DNA from: Pilatotrama ljubarskyi
Lineage: Eukaryota > Basidiomycota > Agaricomycetes > Polyporales > Polyporaceae
Assembly: GCA_022385805.1 (NCBI GenBank)
Contig: MU277689.1
Location: 1 to 64,000 of the forward strand
Reading direction: 5' to 3'
DNA length: 64,000 nucleotides
The position numbers and the translations under genes are program-made. The notes below the pieces were generated by a model. The model did not search any database. It had not been told where the DNA came from and worked only from the letters and a program-made list of their open reading frames with translations. This document shows, piece by piece, positions 23,625-35,203 of this stretch (within the stretch, counting starts at the first letter, position 1; each line of letters opens with the position of its first letter).

Positions 23625-26600
23625 TTGTCGGTCAATGAGTGGCAGTGAATGGGCGAAGTGGAGGGAGTCTGGATTCACGAGCGCGACATTGTACGGTCGG
23701 GAAGTGTCCGTTTTTAAGCATACCGCGTCCAGGGCGGTGTACTCCAGGGTGACGTTCGGGACTCCTCAAAAAATACCGTTGCAAAATTGGGGAGGATTCG
23801 GTTGGCAAAAGGGCCGCGCCGCGGTGGGACTTCGAAGCGACGGGGAAAATTGCGGGTGACCAGCTGGGAGGAGTATTTCTCGGCGTTAGATCTCTCGGTG
23901 GCGTTTCAGATCCCGAGTTCGCAGAAGGGTCGGCTACGGCGCGCTGGGAGGCGCAGCGGTCGGGAGGAGTTGCGCACAACAATAAGCTCGGACGGCGCAC
24001 GGGAAATTGCAGGCGCATGAGCTTCCGAGGTACGGCAGTCCGAGTGAGTCAATGTCAAGGTCTGTCAGACAAGCGGCCGCAACTGTGTGAGCATCCAGCG
24101 AAGGCACTCCTGCAGAGATGCTCGCTACTCACAACGGCTGGGAACTTGAAGTCCTCATTGATCGAAGGGCCCCGAGAAGCCTTATGCTAAGGCTTGTGCT
24201 TCCCGTGTAGTACCCGTCTACGCCTTGGCAATTAGTGTCCAGTGAGCCTCGGTGCAGGCGTGCCAGCGTTCTTCCTGCGCCCGGTAGCAATATGTCGCGC
24301 AGGGAGAGCCAGAATAGCCTACCCACGGCCGCCCGCTCAAACGGGTATGTTCGGCAGCTTACCCAGGAACATGGAAACGCCCGCGAGGTTGTACGTACAG
24401 TACAGCCTCAGAGCTTGGGAGATCACGGACGAAATGAGCGTCGGAGATCTCCATCGCCCAGATCTACGCTTAGCATGGCATCTGGAGTGACGGGTGCTTA
24501 AAGACTCGACTGATGACCGAGGAAAATGCAGGGTCGGTTCGCCTTGGATTCCCGCCAATTGCATTGCACGAAAACGCTCCGAGCCTGCGACGCCGCCCCA
24601 CTCGAGCTGGTGCACATACCTTGGCGAGTCTGCGTTGTGGGCAGAGACAATCACACTGTATACCAAAGGACGCCTGCCTAAGCACTGTGGCAAGGCCGCC
24701 ACCTTCAATTGATCTCACGCGCAACTTGGCTGCGGTCGCTTGCAATGGAGAATGTGACGCAGTTGGTAGACCGTAGGGCGGTTCCTGACGGCGTTGCCAC
24801 GATAATTAGAAGCCGGCGTGCCCGGTGGTGATAGCGCGCATGAGCGGGATGCCGCGGTCCGCGCTATGCTTGACATTACGTTGTGCGCGAGGAACCATCT
24901 TACGCAGACTGGCCCATCAATGACTCCCAACGGCATAGGAGATGAGAGCAATATTGCAAGGCCGTTACGATCGGCTGAGAGCAGGTGGGTGTGAGCGAGA
25001 CGGATGCTTGGGTTATTTCTGAGCATAAGACGCTGCATGCAGCAGCCCATAGTCAGCGGACGGTCTTTGCGCACCGCTGAGGAGACTCGGACCTGGAGAC
25101 TTCACCACTATAAATACTGTGGCGGAGGACTTTAAGAAGGCCCTATCGACGAGGCCGTCCCGATAGGCTGTGCTGTAGGCGAATTTGGATTCTACCGCTA
25201 TCTCCACCTTGTATTTGATGACTGAACAAAATGGGCGCATGACGGCGGCGAACCTCCTGCGGGAACGAATGGTGCGGCTCCGGAATGTCGGAATTTCGGT
25301 CGTAGCAACGCCGCAGGGCAGGTCAGAAATGGGTGCCGATACTCCTGCCAAGCTTCCGTCGTTTCGGGGTCAGATGCCAGTGTGAAGGATGGTTGAAACG
25401 CGACACGGAGATCTTGCTGAAGCTCGAGCATCTCACGCCCCGCAGGAGGGTGGCGGTCTTGGCGATGGTATACGGCTGCCTTCACAGGAGTGAGATCGTT
25501 GGCCGACGGCAGCGGCCAGGATCAATCTGCCAATGGGGCGCCACAGCTCGGATAAACTAGGGGGGAGGGGTTTATGGGCGCATTTGCAACCGACGCTCGG
25601 TGTTGCAGACCTATCCTTCACGGGTCGAAAGGCATACCAACGCCAGCTGTCCTCCTGTATCATGGTGTTCAGCCTATCGCTGTTAAGATCACGTAAATGA
25701 CGAAGACTCACCTAGACCATCATCGCCCGTTGAGAGAAGGCATGATGCGGAGTTCCCTCGGGTTAGGTTGGCTATGCACTGCATAATGCAGCTATGGCTT
25801 GGAGTACTCAGGAGGTCACTGCGTGAACAGTCGAGGTCAAACGGACCTCGTCCGTTCTTCCTTGCTTCAGCTCCTAGCTCGGCTGGGTAACTTAGTGGTT
25901 GATCGGCCACCGCCTGGAATTTCAGCGGTAGGTCCAACTGTTAGCGGGAACTTGAAGTCATAATGCGAGGCTAAACATGACCAAGAGCTCAAACGTTACT
26001 GCGCATTCGGTCAACAGAGCGGTGGAATGACAGAGCTGGGAAGAACTGGAGTAGAGTCTACGTATCACGGCAAGCATGCCCGGGTTCTAGGGACGCTCGC
26101 TGACGTGCCTTAAGACTCGTCCTACAGCTTTCGATTCAGCACAACCACGAAGGCGAGTCCACGAGGTGAGAGCCGTGGGACATACATATTACTTTACTGC
26201 GTCTCGTGTTGTGATCTGGGTGAGTGTCCATCGAGCGGGATTTACCCTGTATGCCCTAGTGGTCTGAGCCGAGAGGAGCCTGCAATGAGTCGACTCGTCG
26301 GAGGACAGAGAACAGATCGATTAGAACCGACTACGTTACATATTGCAACTCAGGTAGTAGGATAAGAATCCGCCACCTCGTCGGCCCGTGGAAATAAGAA
26401 GCGGCATAAGGTGCGGGATAAGCGGAGTTTGAACTATTGCAACAGATGGGCTAAGTATGCAGGGAGCACGAGAGAGGCAGTCGGGGAGGGCGGGGGTGAG
26501 CGAGGGGATATGCGGCGCTTATAAGTGCCCCAAATGCGTCCCGCGGGGCGTATAGATGCAAGATGCCACCCGTGGACGACACGTGTGATGAGATGTCGAG

Positions 26601-27090
26601 CGTCGCAGCTGTCCGCCAACTCGGGATCGGGGTGCAGTGGAGGCATGGTGCCAAGGTAATAACGGGAGGAGTGTTGTGGCCATATCTCGGCGCTATCGGA
26701 GAAGAGTGCAGACGTGATCCGGAGGACGACCTCCGTGAAGGGTGGTGTGGTTTTAGCAGCGGAGAGCTGCTCGGACGTGTCGCGGATCAGGTCTCGAAGA
26801 GCACTCTGGCGGACCAGGAGGAGCTCAACGTGAGCGCCTAACCTGTTACGTGGGTGCACGTGACCGGGTACCTGGTCGCGTCGCGTCAGACAGCGGCGCA
26901 GACGCAGCTTGAACCGCTCCGTCCACCATCCTCGGCCTCGCCCTGCTCTCCTTCACGTCGGTATCGCACGAACTGATATCTCTGAGACTGGCTTGTCTAC
27001 TCGGTTGGCTCTGGCTGTTATCAGCTACCTAGGTTTCCACTTATCGGTGTCGGAGGAGCTTCAAGTTGCTGCGAAGTGTGAGGCATCATC
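23625..27090. other. Gene-poor stretch, no gene supported
   Basis: 3.5 kb between divergent genes. Open frames are short and match nothing. Near 26515-26525 the minus strand shows TATAAG followed by a CT-rich stretch, promoter-like, but no convincing exon follows. I saw no terminal repeats, reverse-transcriptase or transposase motifs. Confidence 0.5.
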
Positions 27091-30000
27091 ATGCCTCCCA
27101 GACGAGTCTTTGGGCCAAGCGACTCTGCCCTTGACGTCAATGAAGAGACGGCCGACGCACACGACGGAGAACCACAGCGCACCCGGAGGCCAAGTGGCCG
27201 GGTTTCTTTCTCTCGTCTCATGCACAAGCCCAGCATCCTGAGTCGTTGGAGTCGGACAGGCGATGAGGAAAGCGGAGTCACGCAGACACCTGAACGGCCA
27301 GCGATACCCAGCGCCCTTCAAACTCCAGGAGAAGTGTACGCTACTCCTTTGCCCGTACTGTCTATGATCGTTCTGTCAATTGTATGCCCTTCATCATACC
27401 GCTCCTTGCCTCGTGAAGGCTAAGCACTCCGGTTTCAGACAATGCTTGGCGAGTTTCTCTCGGCCAATGTATCAGCGCCATTCTTGCTTTTCATGGTCGA
27501 AGGTACGTGGGAGAGCTCATAACGCTCGTCTGGTATCGCTCAGTGCCGTCATATATAGGCTTCGGGCAGTTCCATGATGAGTCAGAAGTGGGATATTGGA
27601 CTGGAATCCTAGGTATGAGCTTTAGTTGTATGCCGCGCCAACATTCGTGCGGTATACTCCGGATGCTGGACGCTGATCACGCATGCAGTGTCCACATTCT
27701 TTTTGACTCAGTTCCTCACGTCTCTCCTATGGGTGCGTCCAGTTCGACTTGGGAGAGCAGTATGTCACATTGACCCGGATATCAGGCTACTGTCGCTGCT
27801 AAGCACAATCAGCGGATCGTATTGACGATCTCTCTGCTCGGGAGCGCTGTAACCTGCTGCTTATTCGGAACGTCCACGTCGATCCAGCAGGCTATCGCAA
27901 TACGGCTCCTTCAAGGTATATTCGCCGGCGCAATCGGCGTTGCCCGTGGCTGCGTTGCATCCATCACAGACCAGAGCAACGAGGGTCGCGCATATGCCAT
28001 CCTAGGGTGGGTTCCAAACTACTGAGACAGAGCTTTATGCTTGCTGATGGCGAGCTAGATTCTGCTGGGGTTTTGGTGGTGTGTCCGGAGCGATCGTAGG
28101 AGGAACCTGTGAGTGCTGGTTACGCGCGCATATACTGGTTCGTTGACGTGGGCGCAGTCGAATCGCCAGCGAAGAAGTGGCCGGGCGTCTTCGCAAACAT
28201 CCCCTTGTTTGTCAAGTACCCATACTTGCTACCATGCTGCGTCGCCGCATCGGTGACATTCACAGGTGAAACATGCCTCTCCCCTCACGGGCTACAAATT
28301 ACTTACGCCATGTCTATGAGGCTCTGTACTGTCTTTGTTCCTCGGTCCCGACTGCGGCCCGCGGGAGGGCGCCATCCGTCTCCCGCCGGAGAAACTCACC
28401 AGTATACCCGAAGAAGAGTCTCGGCCGTCAACTCCCCATCTCGAGGAGCCCGAGAGTCGCAGCATGTACGGCTCCATCCGTCGCAAGGTGTCCGGCTACT
28501 TCTCGAAGCGCACGCCCGAACGTGCCGAAGCGTCGCCCGGACCCTCGCAGCCCGCGGAGCCCGCTCTCCCGCTCGTAGAGACTCCCACACGCGGAGCCAA
28601 GCCGCGCGCATTCTCCCGCGTGAGCAGAGGCGGGTCGGCCTACGGGTATGGGGGCTCGTACCGTAACCGCCTTGCGAGCGCAGCGAGCATGGCGACGCGG
28701 CGCGGGAGCATGGGCGTGTCCATCCGGCGGCGGCGCGAGAGCAACTTCAACTACGACGGCGCGCCGTCGAGCGTGGCGACGGGGAGCGATTTGAACTTCG
28801 CGCAGCGGCTGCTGATGGCGAACGAGAACGCTGTGACGAACATTGCGGACTTGTGGGTCGCCGCCGCGATGAATGCGGACAACGAGAACCCATTCGAGAG
28901 CGACGACGAGTTCGAGGAAGGCGAGTTCGATGCCGAGGAGGCTATTGAAGATACCCCGGGGGAGGAAGAGGAAGACGTGTTCGGCTCGCCGTCTACCCCG
29001 CGGCACAATCGCTTCTCTAGGCGCGTATCAGCGACGACTACACGCCCGGCCCAACAGAGACCCTCTGTGAGCGGCACGCATCCATCGCCCTTTGGCGGCT
29101 CGCCCCGCCGTCCTGCATCGTCCCGCCGGTATTCCAACCTCAGACGCGGATCGTCGTCGGCTCTGCGCCCGGGCGCGGACTCAGATGAGCTCCCGCTTCG
29201 GCGCGCTTCCGGGACCGTCCCGTCGATCTTCCAGCATGTCGGCGTGCGCACCCCACCTGCGGTGCTGGAGGCGCAACAACTGCTGGCGCAAGCCGAGGCG
29301 GAGGAGATGGACGCACTGGCGCCCATCGCTGAAGGCCAGCAGACGTCGCGCGAGATCAGCCCGGCGGGCCCTCCATTAGAGGCGATCAACGAGAAGGAAC
29401 CGTCTCTTATGAGCCAGCTTCCGCTGCAAATCATACTCCAGTATGGCTGGCTGGCGCTTCACTCGACGACGCATGATCAGGTGTTCTACCTCTATCTTGT
29501 CTCGTAAGTATACCTGCCGTATCTCGGGACTTCGACAGCTGACCGTTCATGCAATAGCAAATACCCATCCGGAGGTTTGAACCTGAACGCAGGGCACTTC
29601 TCGCAACTCAGTAGGTCTTCCCAGCCTAGCCGGTGCTACTACACACTGACTGGGATTTGCAGTCGCACTCATGTGCCTCGCTCAAATCGCATACCAATTC
29701 GCACTGTATCCGTGAGTTGACTGTCCGTTGATCAGCATTAGGTCCGCCGCTCATGTCGCTTCTTCCCTGACTAGTAACATCGGGTATGCGCCTGTGTGCT
29801 CATCGGTCTTGTACGCGCGCGCTGACTTCACTGCTCGTCTGACACAGCCCACCGCGCGGTCGTTTCTCGCATCTCTCGATGTTCAGGCTCGGATCTCTCC
29901 TCTTCATCCCGTCATACCTCTCCGTCATCATGTACCGCGTATTTGCAAGTCCGAAGGATGACGGAAACCTTGTCCTCATGGCCGGTACGTGCTCGACCTA

Positions 30001-30378
30001 AACATTCGCAAACATGCCCTTGCTGAGAATCAGCTACGTGGCTCCTAGCCCTCGCCCTCAGCACGTAAGCGTCCAAAGCCCACCATTCCCCACAACGCAC
30101 AACCACTCACAGTCATAATGTTTCACCTGCACGTAGCGCCATCCGGTTCTGCGGCAGCACCTTCAGCTATACAGCGATCTCCGTCCTGCTCAACTACAGT
30201 ACGTCCCCCCCCCCCCCCCCCTCCCCTCGCGTATTTGCCCGTCGCCACCGGTCGACCCTGACCCCCTCTTTTCTTAAGTGTCGCCCCCGCACCTCGTCGG
30301 GTTCGCAAACGGCATCGCGCAGAGCATCGTCAGCCTTGCGCGCTTCGTCGGGCCAATCCTCGGCGGCACGGTACGTCC

Positions 30379-30409
<31 letters not shown>

Positions 30410-30676
30410 GCCCGCATCCGCATCCACAACCGCACCTCCTCTCGCACCCGTACCCACGCCCACGCCCCCACCCGTCCGACCTCACTCACACTCACACTCG
30501 CATCCACACCGTACGACCTCGCTCTGTCGACGATCGCTGACCACACACACATATGTTCGCTCCCGCAGCTGTGGGCGAAGAGCGTGCAAGACGGGCCCTC
30601 GGGCTACCCGCTCGGCTTCTTCGTGTGCGCGGCGGCGTGCGGCCTCGCGGTGCTGCACAGCTTCTTCATCCGCTGA
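27091..30676 (+). CDS. MFS transporter with large cytosolic loop
   Basis: Sixteen exons (27091-27381, 27439-27502, 27559-27612, 27689-27732, 27786-28006, 28059-28108, 28158-28265, 28321-29503, 29558-29610, 29663-29711, 29775-29783, 29848-29984, 30034-30064, 30137-30198, 30279-30370, 30569-30676) encode 851 residues. Two six-helix halves of a major facilitator flank a loop of about 360 residues (from about 285) that is Ser/Arg/Glu-rich and includes an acidic run ending in EEEEDVFGS, probably disordered and phosphorylated. The family is the DHA1/ZIFL-like group related to yeast YCR023C. Motifs include RLLQGIFAGAIGVARG (TM4-5) and FANGIAQSIVSLARFVGPILGG. Exon 11 is 9 nt. The substrate is not known. 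Intron 14 carries a C17 run and intron 15 (198 nt) a CTCACT microsatellite. Confidence 0.9.
30205..30221 (+). repeat. Poly-C run (C17) in intron
   Basis: Seventeen consecutive C just after the GTACGT donor of intron 14 of the MFS gene; replication slippage and sequencing error are both likely here. Confidence 0.85.
30378..30410 (+). repeat. CTCACT microsatellite in intron
   Basis: About five tandem CTCACT units near the 5' end of the unusually long (198 nt) intron 15; further CTCACA-type units follow near 30483-30500. Confidence 0.8.
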
Positions 30677-31239
30677 ACGCTCCTCTCGCCCTCCTCATCT
30701 CGTTCCCTACCTTGTTTCTCTTGTCGGTCGACCGTCTACGCATACCAGCCCGAGCCTCCCGACATCCCCGTCCTCAGCCTCCTAGATCTCCCGCCTCGAG
30801 CACGTATCTCGTTTCTTTTTTGTCTGTTCAGATCTTCTTTAGTTATCTGTCACTATCACGCCCATGCATCCGTATCCGTTACCGGCCTGTCTCCATACCC
30901 TACCTACATGTCTACTTGCAGCTCGACGACACCACGGACGACCGGAGTATCCATTGAACTCGTCTTGGTCTTGCAATGAATGAACAACTCACGTGCTAGA
31001 TGCGCTTCCCCGGTACCGAGGTAGGTACTGCTGAAAAACATGATCAAGGTACGTCTATGAGACATTTTTGTGGAGCCTTTGTGCGATACATTGCAACATC
31101 TACCAAATCTACTCGAGTATGATAGTACTTCAATGGCGAATAAGACTATACACTGTAGGTGACAGGACAACACATCGCATCTATGGGGCCCTGAGAGCCT
31201 GACAAACCACTGCGAAGAAGAAGACCCCGAGTAACGACA
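30677..31239. other. Intergenic between convergent genes
   Basis: 3' regions of the MFS gene and the large zinc-finger gene. No gene seen. Confidence 0.5.
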
Positions 31240-34063
31240 TCAAAATACAGACAAACTCTCGAAAGCCGCGTCCAGCTCAGGCAACGCCTGCAAAGACGGG
31301 AGACCGAAGAGCGGGGCCAGCCCGTCCGATATGCTCCCTCGCGTCATTGAGGCGTCGCCCTCACCCCTATCGCCAGCCCCGTCATGGTCGAACCTAGGAA
31401 ACAAGCCCTCATAACCCTCGTCGTCCTCGTCCTCGTCCTCGTCCTCATCCTCATCGGAAGCAGGAAGCCTCAACGTCCCCAACCGCGGCGCCCTGACCAA
31501 ACGGGGCCGCTGAACACCGCTAAACGCCGTCGACACGGGAGGATGAAGGTGCCGGCTTGGGAACGCATCACTGAATGCAAAAGGGCCGTCGCCCGAGCTC
31601 AGAGAGAAGCGCACCTGCGGCACGACGGCGTGTCAAAGGGGCGAACACGAACGATGAGAGAGCTCAGAAACCCTGCGCACGCACAGCTGAAGCCGTGCCC
31701 TCGTCTACTGTCCTTCCGTCTGGAGTAGATCGCAACTGGCAATCGCCGAAGAGGTCGTCATCGTCTTCTCCTTCCGCGTCGGCATCGGCATTGGCATTCT
31801 CGACCCCGCCGTACCCGAACAGGTTGGCCGACCAACCTGACGACGTATGACCCATACCTGCGCCATTCGTTGACCCCGCATTCCCCAGCAGCTCCGGGGT
31901 ATGCGCACCCGAGCCGCTGAACACGCTGCTTGTCGTCGAGGATGCTGCGACAACAGGCGGCGGGAACGTGTACGGATGCTGCGGGTCGACAGGAGACGTA
32001 TAAGGGCTATCCGACGTCGCAGACGACTCCGAGGAGAAGAACGGAAACTCGAACGCGTTAAACGTAGAGTGCGCAATAATGGGCATCGTGAACGGGTAGC
32101 CTTCGTCGCTGCTCGGTGGTCGGAACGATGCCTGGTGCATGTCGGAGCCTGCGTGGGCAGAGGCATCCTGCGTTCTGAGCGATGGCGGGATGCCCGGAAA
32201 ATCCGCTTCGATCTGTCTCTGGGCCGCCTCCTCGCGCCTACGCTCAGCGTCGCGCAGCGCACGTTCGATTGTCTTCCCAGTCCGACTGATACCTGCACAG
32301 AACGGAATTAGCAGCCGCTTCGCAAAAAGTATCGCATACAGCCTACCTCGCTTCCACTCGAGTCCACTCGCGCCCCAGTGCCACTTGAGGTGAATCGCCA
32401 ATCCGTTTGGGAGCGAGAACGTCCGCGGACAGAGCGGACACTTGAGCGACTGCCACGGCGCCCTCTTCCTCGACCCGTCGGCGTCGACCTCGAGCACATC
32501 GTCGTCAATACCTGCTTCCGGCACCTTCACCTCGCAGTCGTCATCCACTCCTCTGGAAGATTGCTTCTTTTTCTTAGTGCCCTTGCTCCTGCTCTTCTTG
32601 ATAGACTCGTAGAACGAAGCCCAAGGCGCTTCGAGGCCAGCCGACTGCGGCACGGGCGGCAAGGACGCATGAGTATTGGACGGCGGAAGCACCGGACGGT
32701 GACTCGCATACGCGTACTCATACGATGGCGGGACAGCCACTAACTCGACCTGTGGCGGGTATGGGTGCTGCCCGAGTATCGCAGAGAAGCTCGATCCTCC
32801 CTGACTGTGAGCGGCGGCATGCTCGTCATGTGCTGAGAGTAAATGCGGAGGATGCGTAGGACCAGAGTATGGGTGCACGGGCGAGTGGTAGACAGGATAC
32901 AGGCCGGGGTGCGGGGGTAGCAGCAACGACTGGAATGGCGGTTCACAACGGCTGGCGACAGGGACAAGAGACACCACGGATGGCGCCGCTGGTAGAGGCT
33001 GCTGAGAAGACAGCGTCATGCGATGAATTGCGGGCGCATATACGTCAGATCGGGATAAGTGGGAAGGATCTACGTCCTGCGCCGGAGTTTGGAAAGGACG
33101 CAAAGCAGACGGATCACCACAGTCACCGAGACCTGAAGACAGCCCGGTCAGCAGCAATGACGGTCTTGACGATGGAACCGGCGCATATATAGGGAGCTGC
33201 TGCTCGTGACGCGCCGCAGCCCGCGGCAAGGTTGTAAGCCCCAAGTTTACACCTGGGAAGGAGCTCGACCGCGACGGGACAGGGGGGAGCCTCACCTGAG
33301 GGTCTATTTGTCGGTTGCTAGATAGACTTGACGAAGGCGAAAGAGGCGCAGGGTTGTCTCTCGGTGTAGCCACACCCTTCACCAGCTGCGAGGAGTCGCG
33401 CTCAGGAAGGTCGCGGCCCGGTTCGACAACTGGATAGATATTCTCGTCGCCAGCTTCAGCGCCGCGTCTGAGAGAACGTAGGGTCGGACCTGTGGGGGAT
33501 GGCTTGGGTGCGGAGGAAGGGATCGTTGGCGGCTGAGGGGCCGAGGCTGGTGTAGAGTGCGAGTTCATCACCTTGGCCGCATCGCGTCGGTGTCCTTCCG
33601 CGCTCTTCGAAGAGGCATTCCGTCGACCGGTTGTATGCGCCTCACCCATGAATGCCACTCTCCACGAGTGATCAAACATCGGCTCCGGACCGGTCGCAAG
33701 GAACTGAGGGCTATCCGAGGATACAGGGACGTCTGGTGTCGACGACCTTTTGGGGCCGTCGTACATGTGGAAAGCCGGCTCACCGAGCCGGAAGGTAAAG
33801 AGCATGGAGCGCGGGACGTCTGCGGGCCACGCTGTCCGTCCGCCTGGGCCGAGCGACGCAGAAGGACCAGCCTCGGGTGGCCCGGCAAGGGCCTCCGGGG
33901 AGAGGTGGACAGACGACATGACGCTGTCCGAGGAGTCTTTGCGAGCAATTTTGGGGGGTCGTGAGGCCTTGGGGCTCGACTGCTCGGAGCTTTTGCGCTT
34001 CAGAGCAGGGAGGGACTTGGTTTGAGAGCGAGTACGTGGGTACGAGGCGACCGTCGAAGACAT
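31240..34063 (-). CDS. Large single C2H2 zinc-finger protein
   Basis: Exons 34063-32347, 32292-31685 and 31614-31240 give 899 residues. One canonical finger C-x2-C-x12-H-x3-H sits at Cys542, Cys545, His558, His562 and is preceded by a basic cluster (KKSRSKGTKKKK), a likely nuclear signal. The rest is Ser/Pro-rich and low in complexity, with many short Pro runs. The first intron (54 nt, 32293-32346) is a multiple of three, so retention would add 18 residues in frame. The C-terminal exon carries an acidic DEDEDEDEDD run encoded by a CCTCGT-type repeat. Isolated single fingers can bind DNA, RNA or protein; a nuclear regulator is likely, target unknown. It lies in tandem behind gene C. Confidence 0.75.
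31417..31455 (-). repeat. In-frame hexanucleotide repeat encoding Asp-Glu run
   Basis: Plus-strand CCTCGT/CCTCAT units encode alternating Glu-Asp near the C-terminus of the zinc-finger protein; length changes would stay in frame. Confidence 0.75.
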
Positions 34064-34585
34064 CGTGTCAGAGCCCGAACCCGATCGCGACGAGGATGGT
34101 TCTTCGAGACGGTAGCTGGGCCGCTCTCCGGGACTATGAGTGATGGGTCAGTCAGCACGTTTGCAGGTCGAGGACGACGAGGAAATGAGCTACGCACGCT
34201 GCGGACCACGACGAAGAGAGATGGTGGGAGTCGGCGAACAAGACGGGGGCGGGACGGGGACCTGGCAAACAGAAAAAAGTGAAGGGAAATGTCGAGGGCG
34301 CGGCGCTCGTCACTGGCACAAGTGCTGTCAGCGGAACCGCGTCGATCCAATGCGCAGGGGACAGGCATCTACTACGCCTGCCTCATTCGGACGTGCTTCC
34401 TGGGACGAGCCCTGTCCGGATCCATGCTCAGAAGACAGAAGCCCCGCCCGCACAACGCCACACAAACAGCACACGTTGGACGTTCAGTTCCCTGCCGTCG
34501 AGTGCCATCACCACTGCGGTTGGTATGCATTGAGAGGAGAACGACATAGAATAATGGCCACGGCGACAGACAAGGCCGGCACATG
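34064..34585. other. Intergenic between zinc-finger gene and gene C
   Basis: 522 bp. Upstream region of the zinc-finger gene; no exon seen on either strand. Confidence 0.45.
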
Positions 34586-34962
34586 TCAGGAGGGTCCGCG
34601 TTCTGAGCTGCGTGCATCGGCGGCCGTGCTGGCAGCAGAGGGTGGACGTGGAGGAGCGGAGCCGGCGGATTTGTGCTTCTCCTCCTGCTCGATCTTGGAG
34701 CGCCCTGCGTCATGTCAGAGTCTGAGCGCGATGTGCTCCTGCGTACGACTCGAGACACTCACAATCCAGCTTCTCCGACGGCCGCTGTCCCTGCGCCTCC
34801 TGCATCGCACGCCGTGCGTTGATCGACTTGCGCGCGTACCAATAGCTCGCGCCAGCAGCCACGATCAGGCTGCCCCAGCCAACGAGCTGTGTAGCACGGG
34901 TCAGTGGAGATGAAGTACATCATATGACCGGGTTGACTTGCCATGCTCTGAGGTGTGTTCAT
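34586..34962 (-). CDS. Small single-pass membrane protein C (third family member)
   Basis: Exons 34962-34942, 34886-34763 and 34704-34586 give 87 residues: a seven-residue head, one membrane segment (LVGWGSLIVAAGASYWYA, about 8-25), a basic RKSINARRAMQEA stretch, then a polar tail starting DWRSKIEQEEKHKSA. The first intron begins GCAAGT, a recognised GC-AG donor, because no GT donor joins the start to the membrane exon in frame. The membrane exon is entered in phase 0 and left in phase 1 with a T|GG split Trp, exactly as in genes A and B, and WYA-[RQ]-KS-x2-A plus W-x2-R/K..EQ positions match gene A. Probably mitochondrial or other organelle membrane; function unknown. An initiator tRNA lies 170 bp upstream on the same strand. 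Confidence 0.7.
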
Positions 34963-35131
34963 ATTCGCACACGACCCCGGTCAAGCAGAATACAACGAGT
35001 CGCCACACGCTCGGTCCAGTAGCCGTGGTTAGTGAAGCAAACCCGAAGGCGTTCTAGAGGGGCGCTCGCGTTCGGCGATTGGCGCCGAGTCGAGCGCGCA
35101 ACGACAAAAAATGTACCCGAGCAGAGCCTGA

Positions 35132-35203
35132 TAGCAACTCCTGGTTTCGATCCAGGGACTTCAGGGTTATGAGCCCTGCACGCTTCCACTGCGTCAAGTT
35201 GCT
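35132..35203 (-). tRNA. tRNA-Met (CAT), initiator type, second copy
   Basis: Reverse complement of the 72 nt gene at 20990-21061 with the same sequence: acceptor AGCAACT/AGTTGCT, GGG..CCC anticodon stem, ATCGAAA T loop, discriminator A. No intron. Confidence 0.95.

Noticed and set aside
24726..24800. Possible tRNA (contains GACGCAGTTGGTAGACCG)
   Set aside because: D-arm-like bases are present but no matching acceptor stem, anticodon arm or T arm could be folded.
23625..27090. Transposon hidden in the gene-poor stretch
   Set aside because: No terminal repeats, target-site duplications or transposase/reverse-transcriptase motifs were visible.
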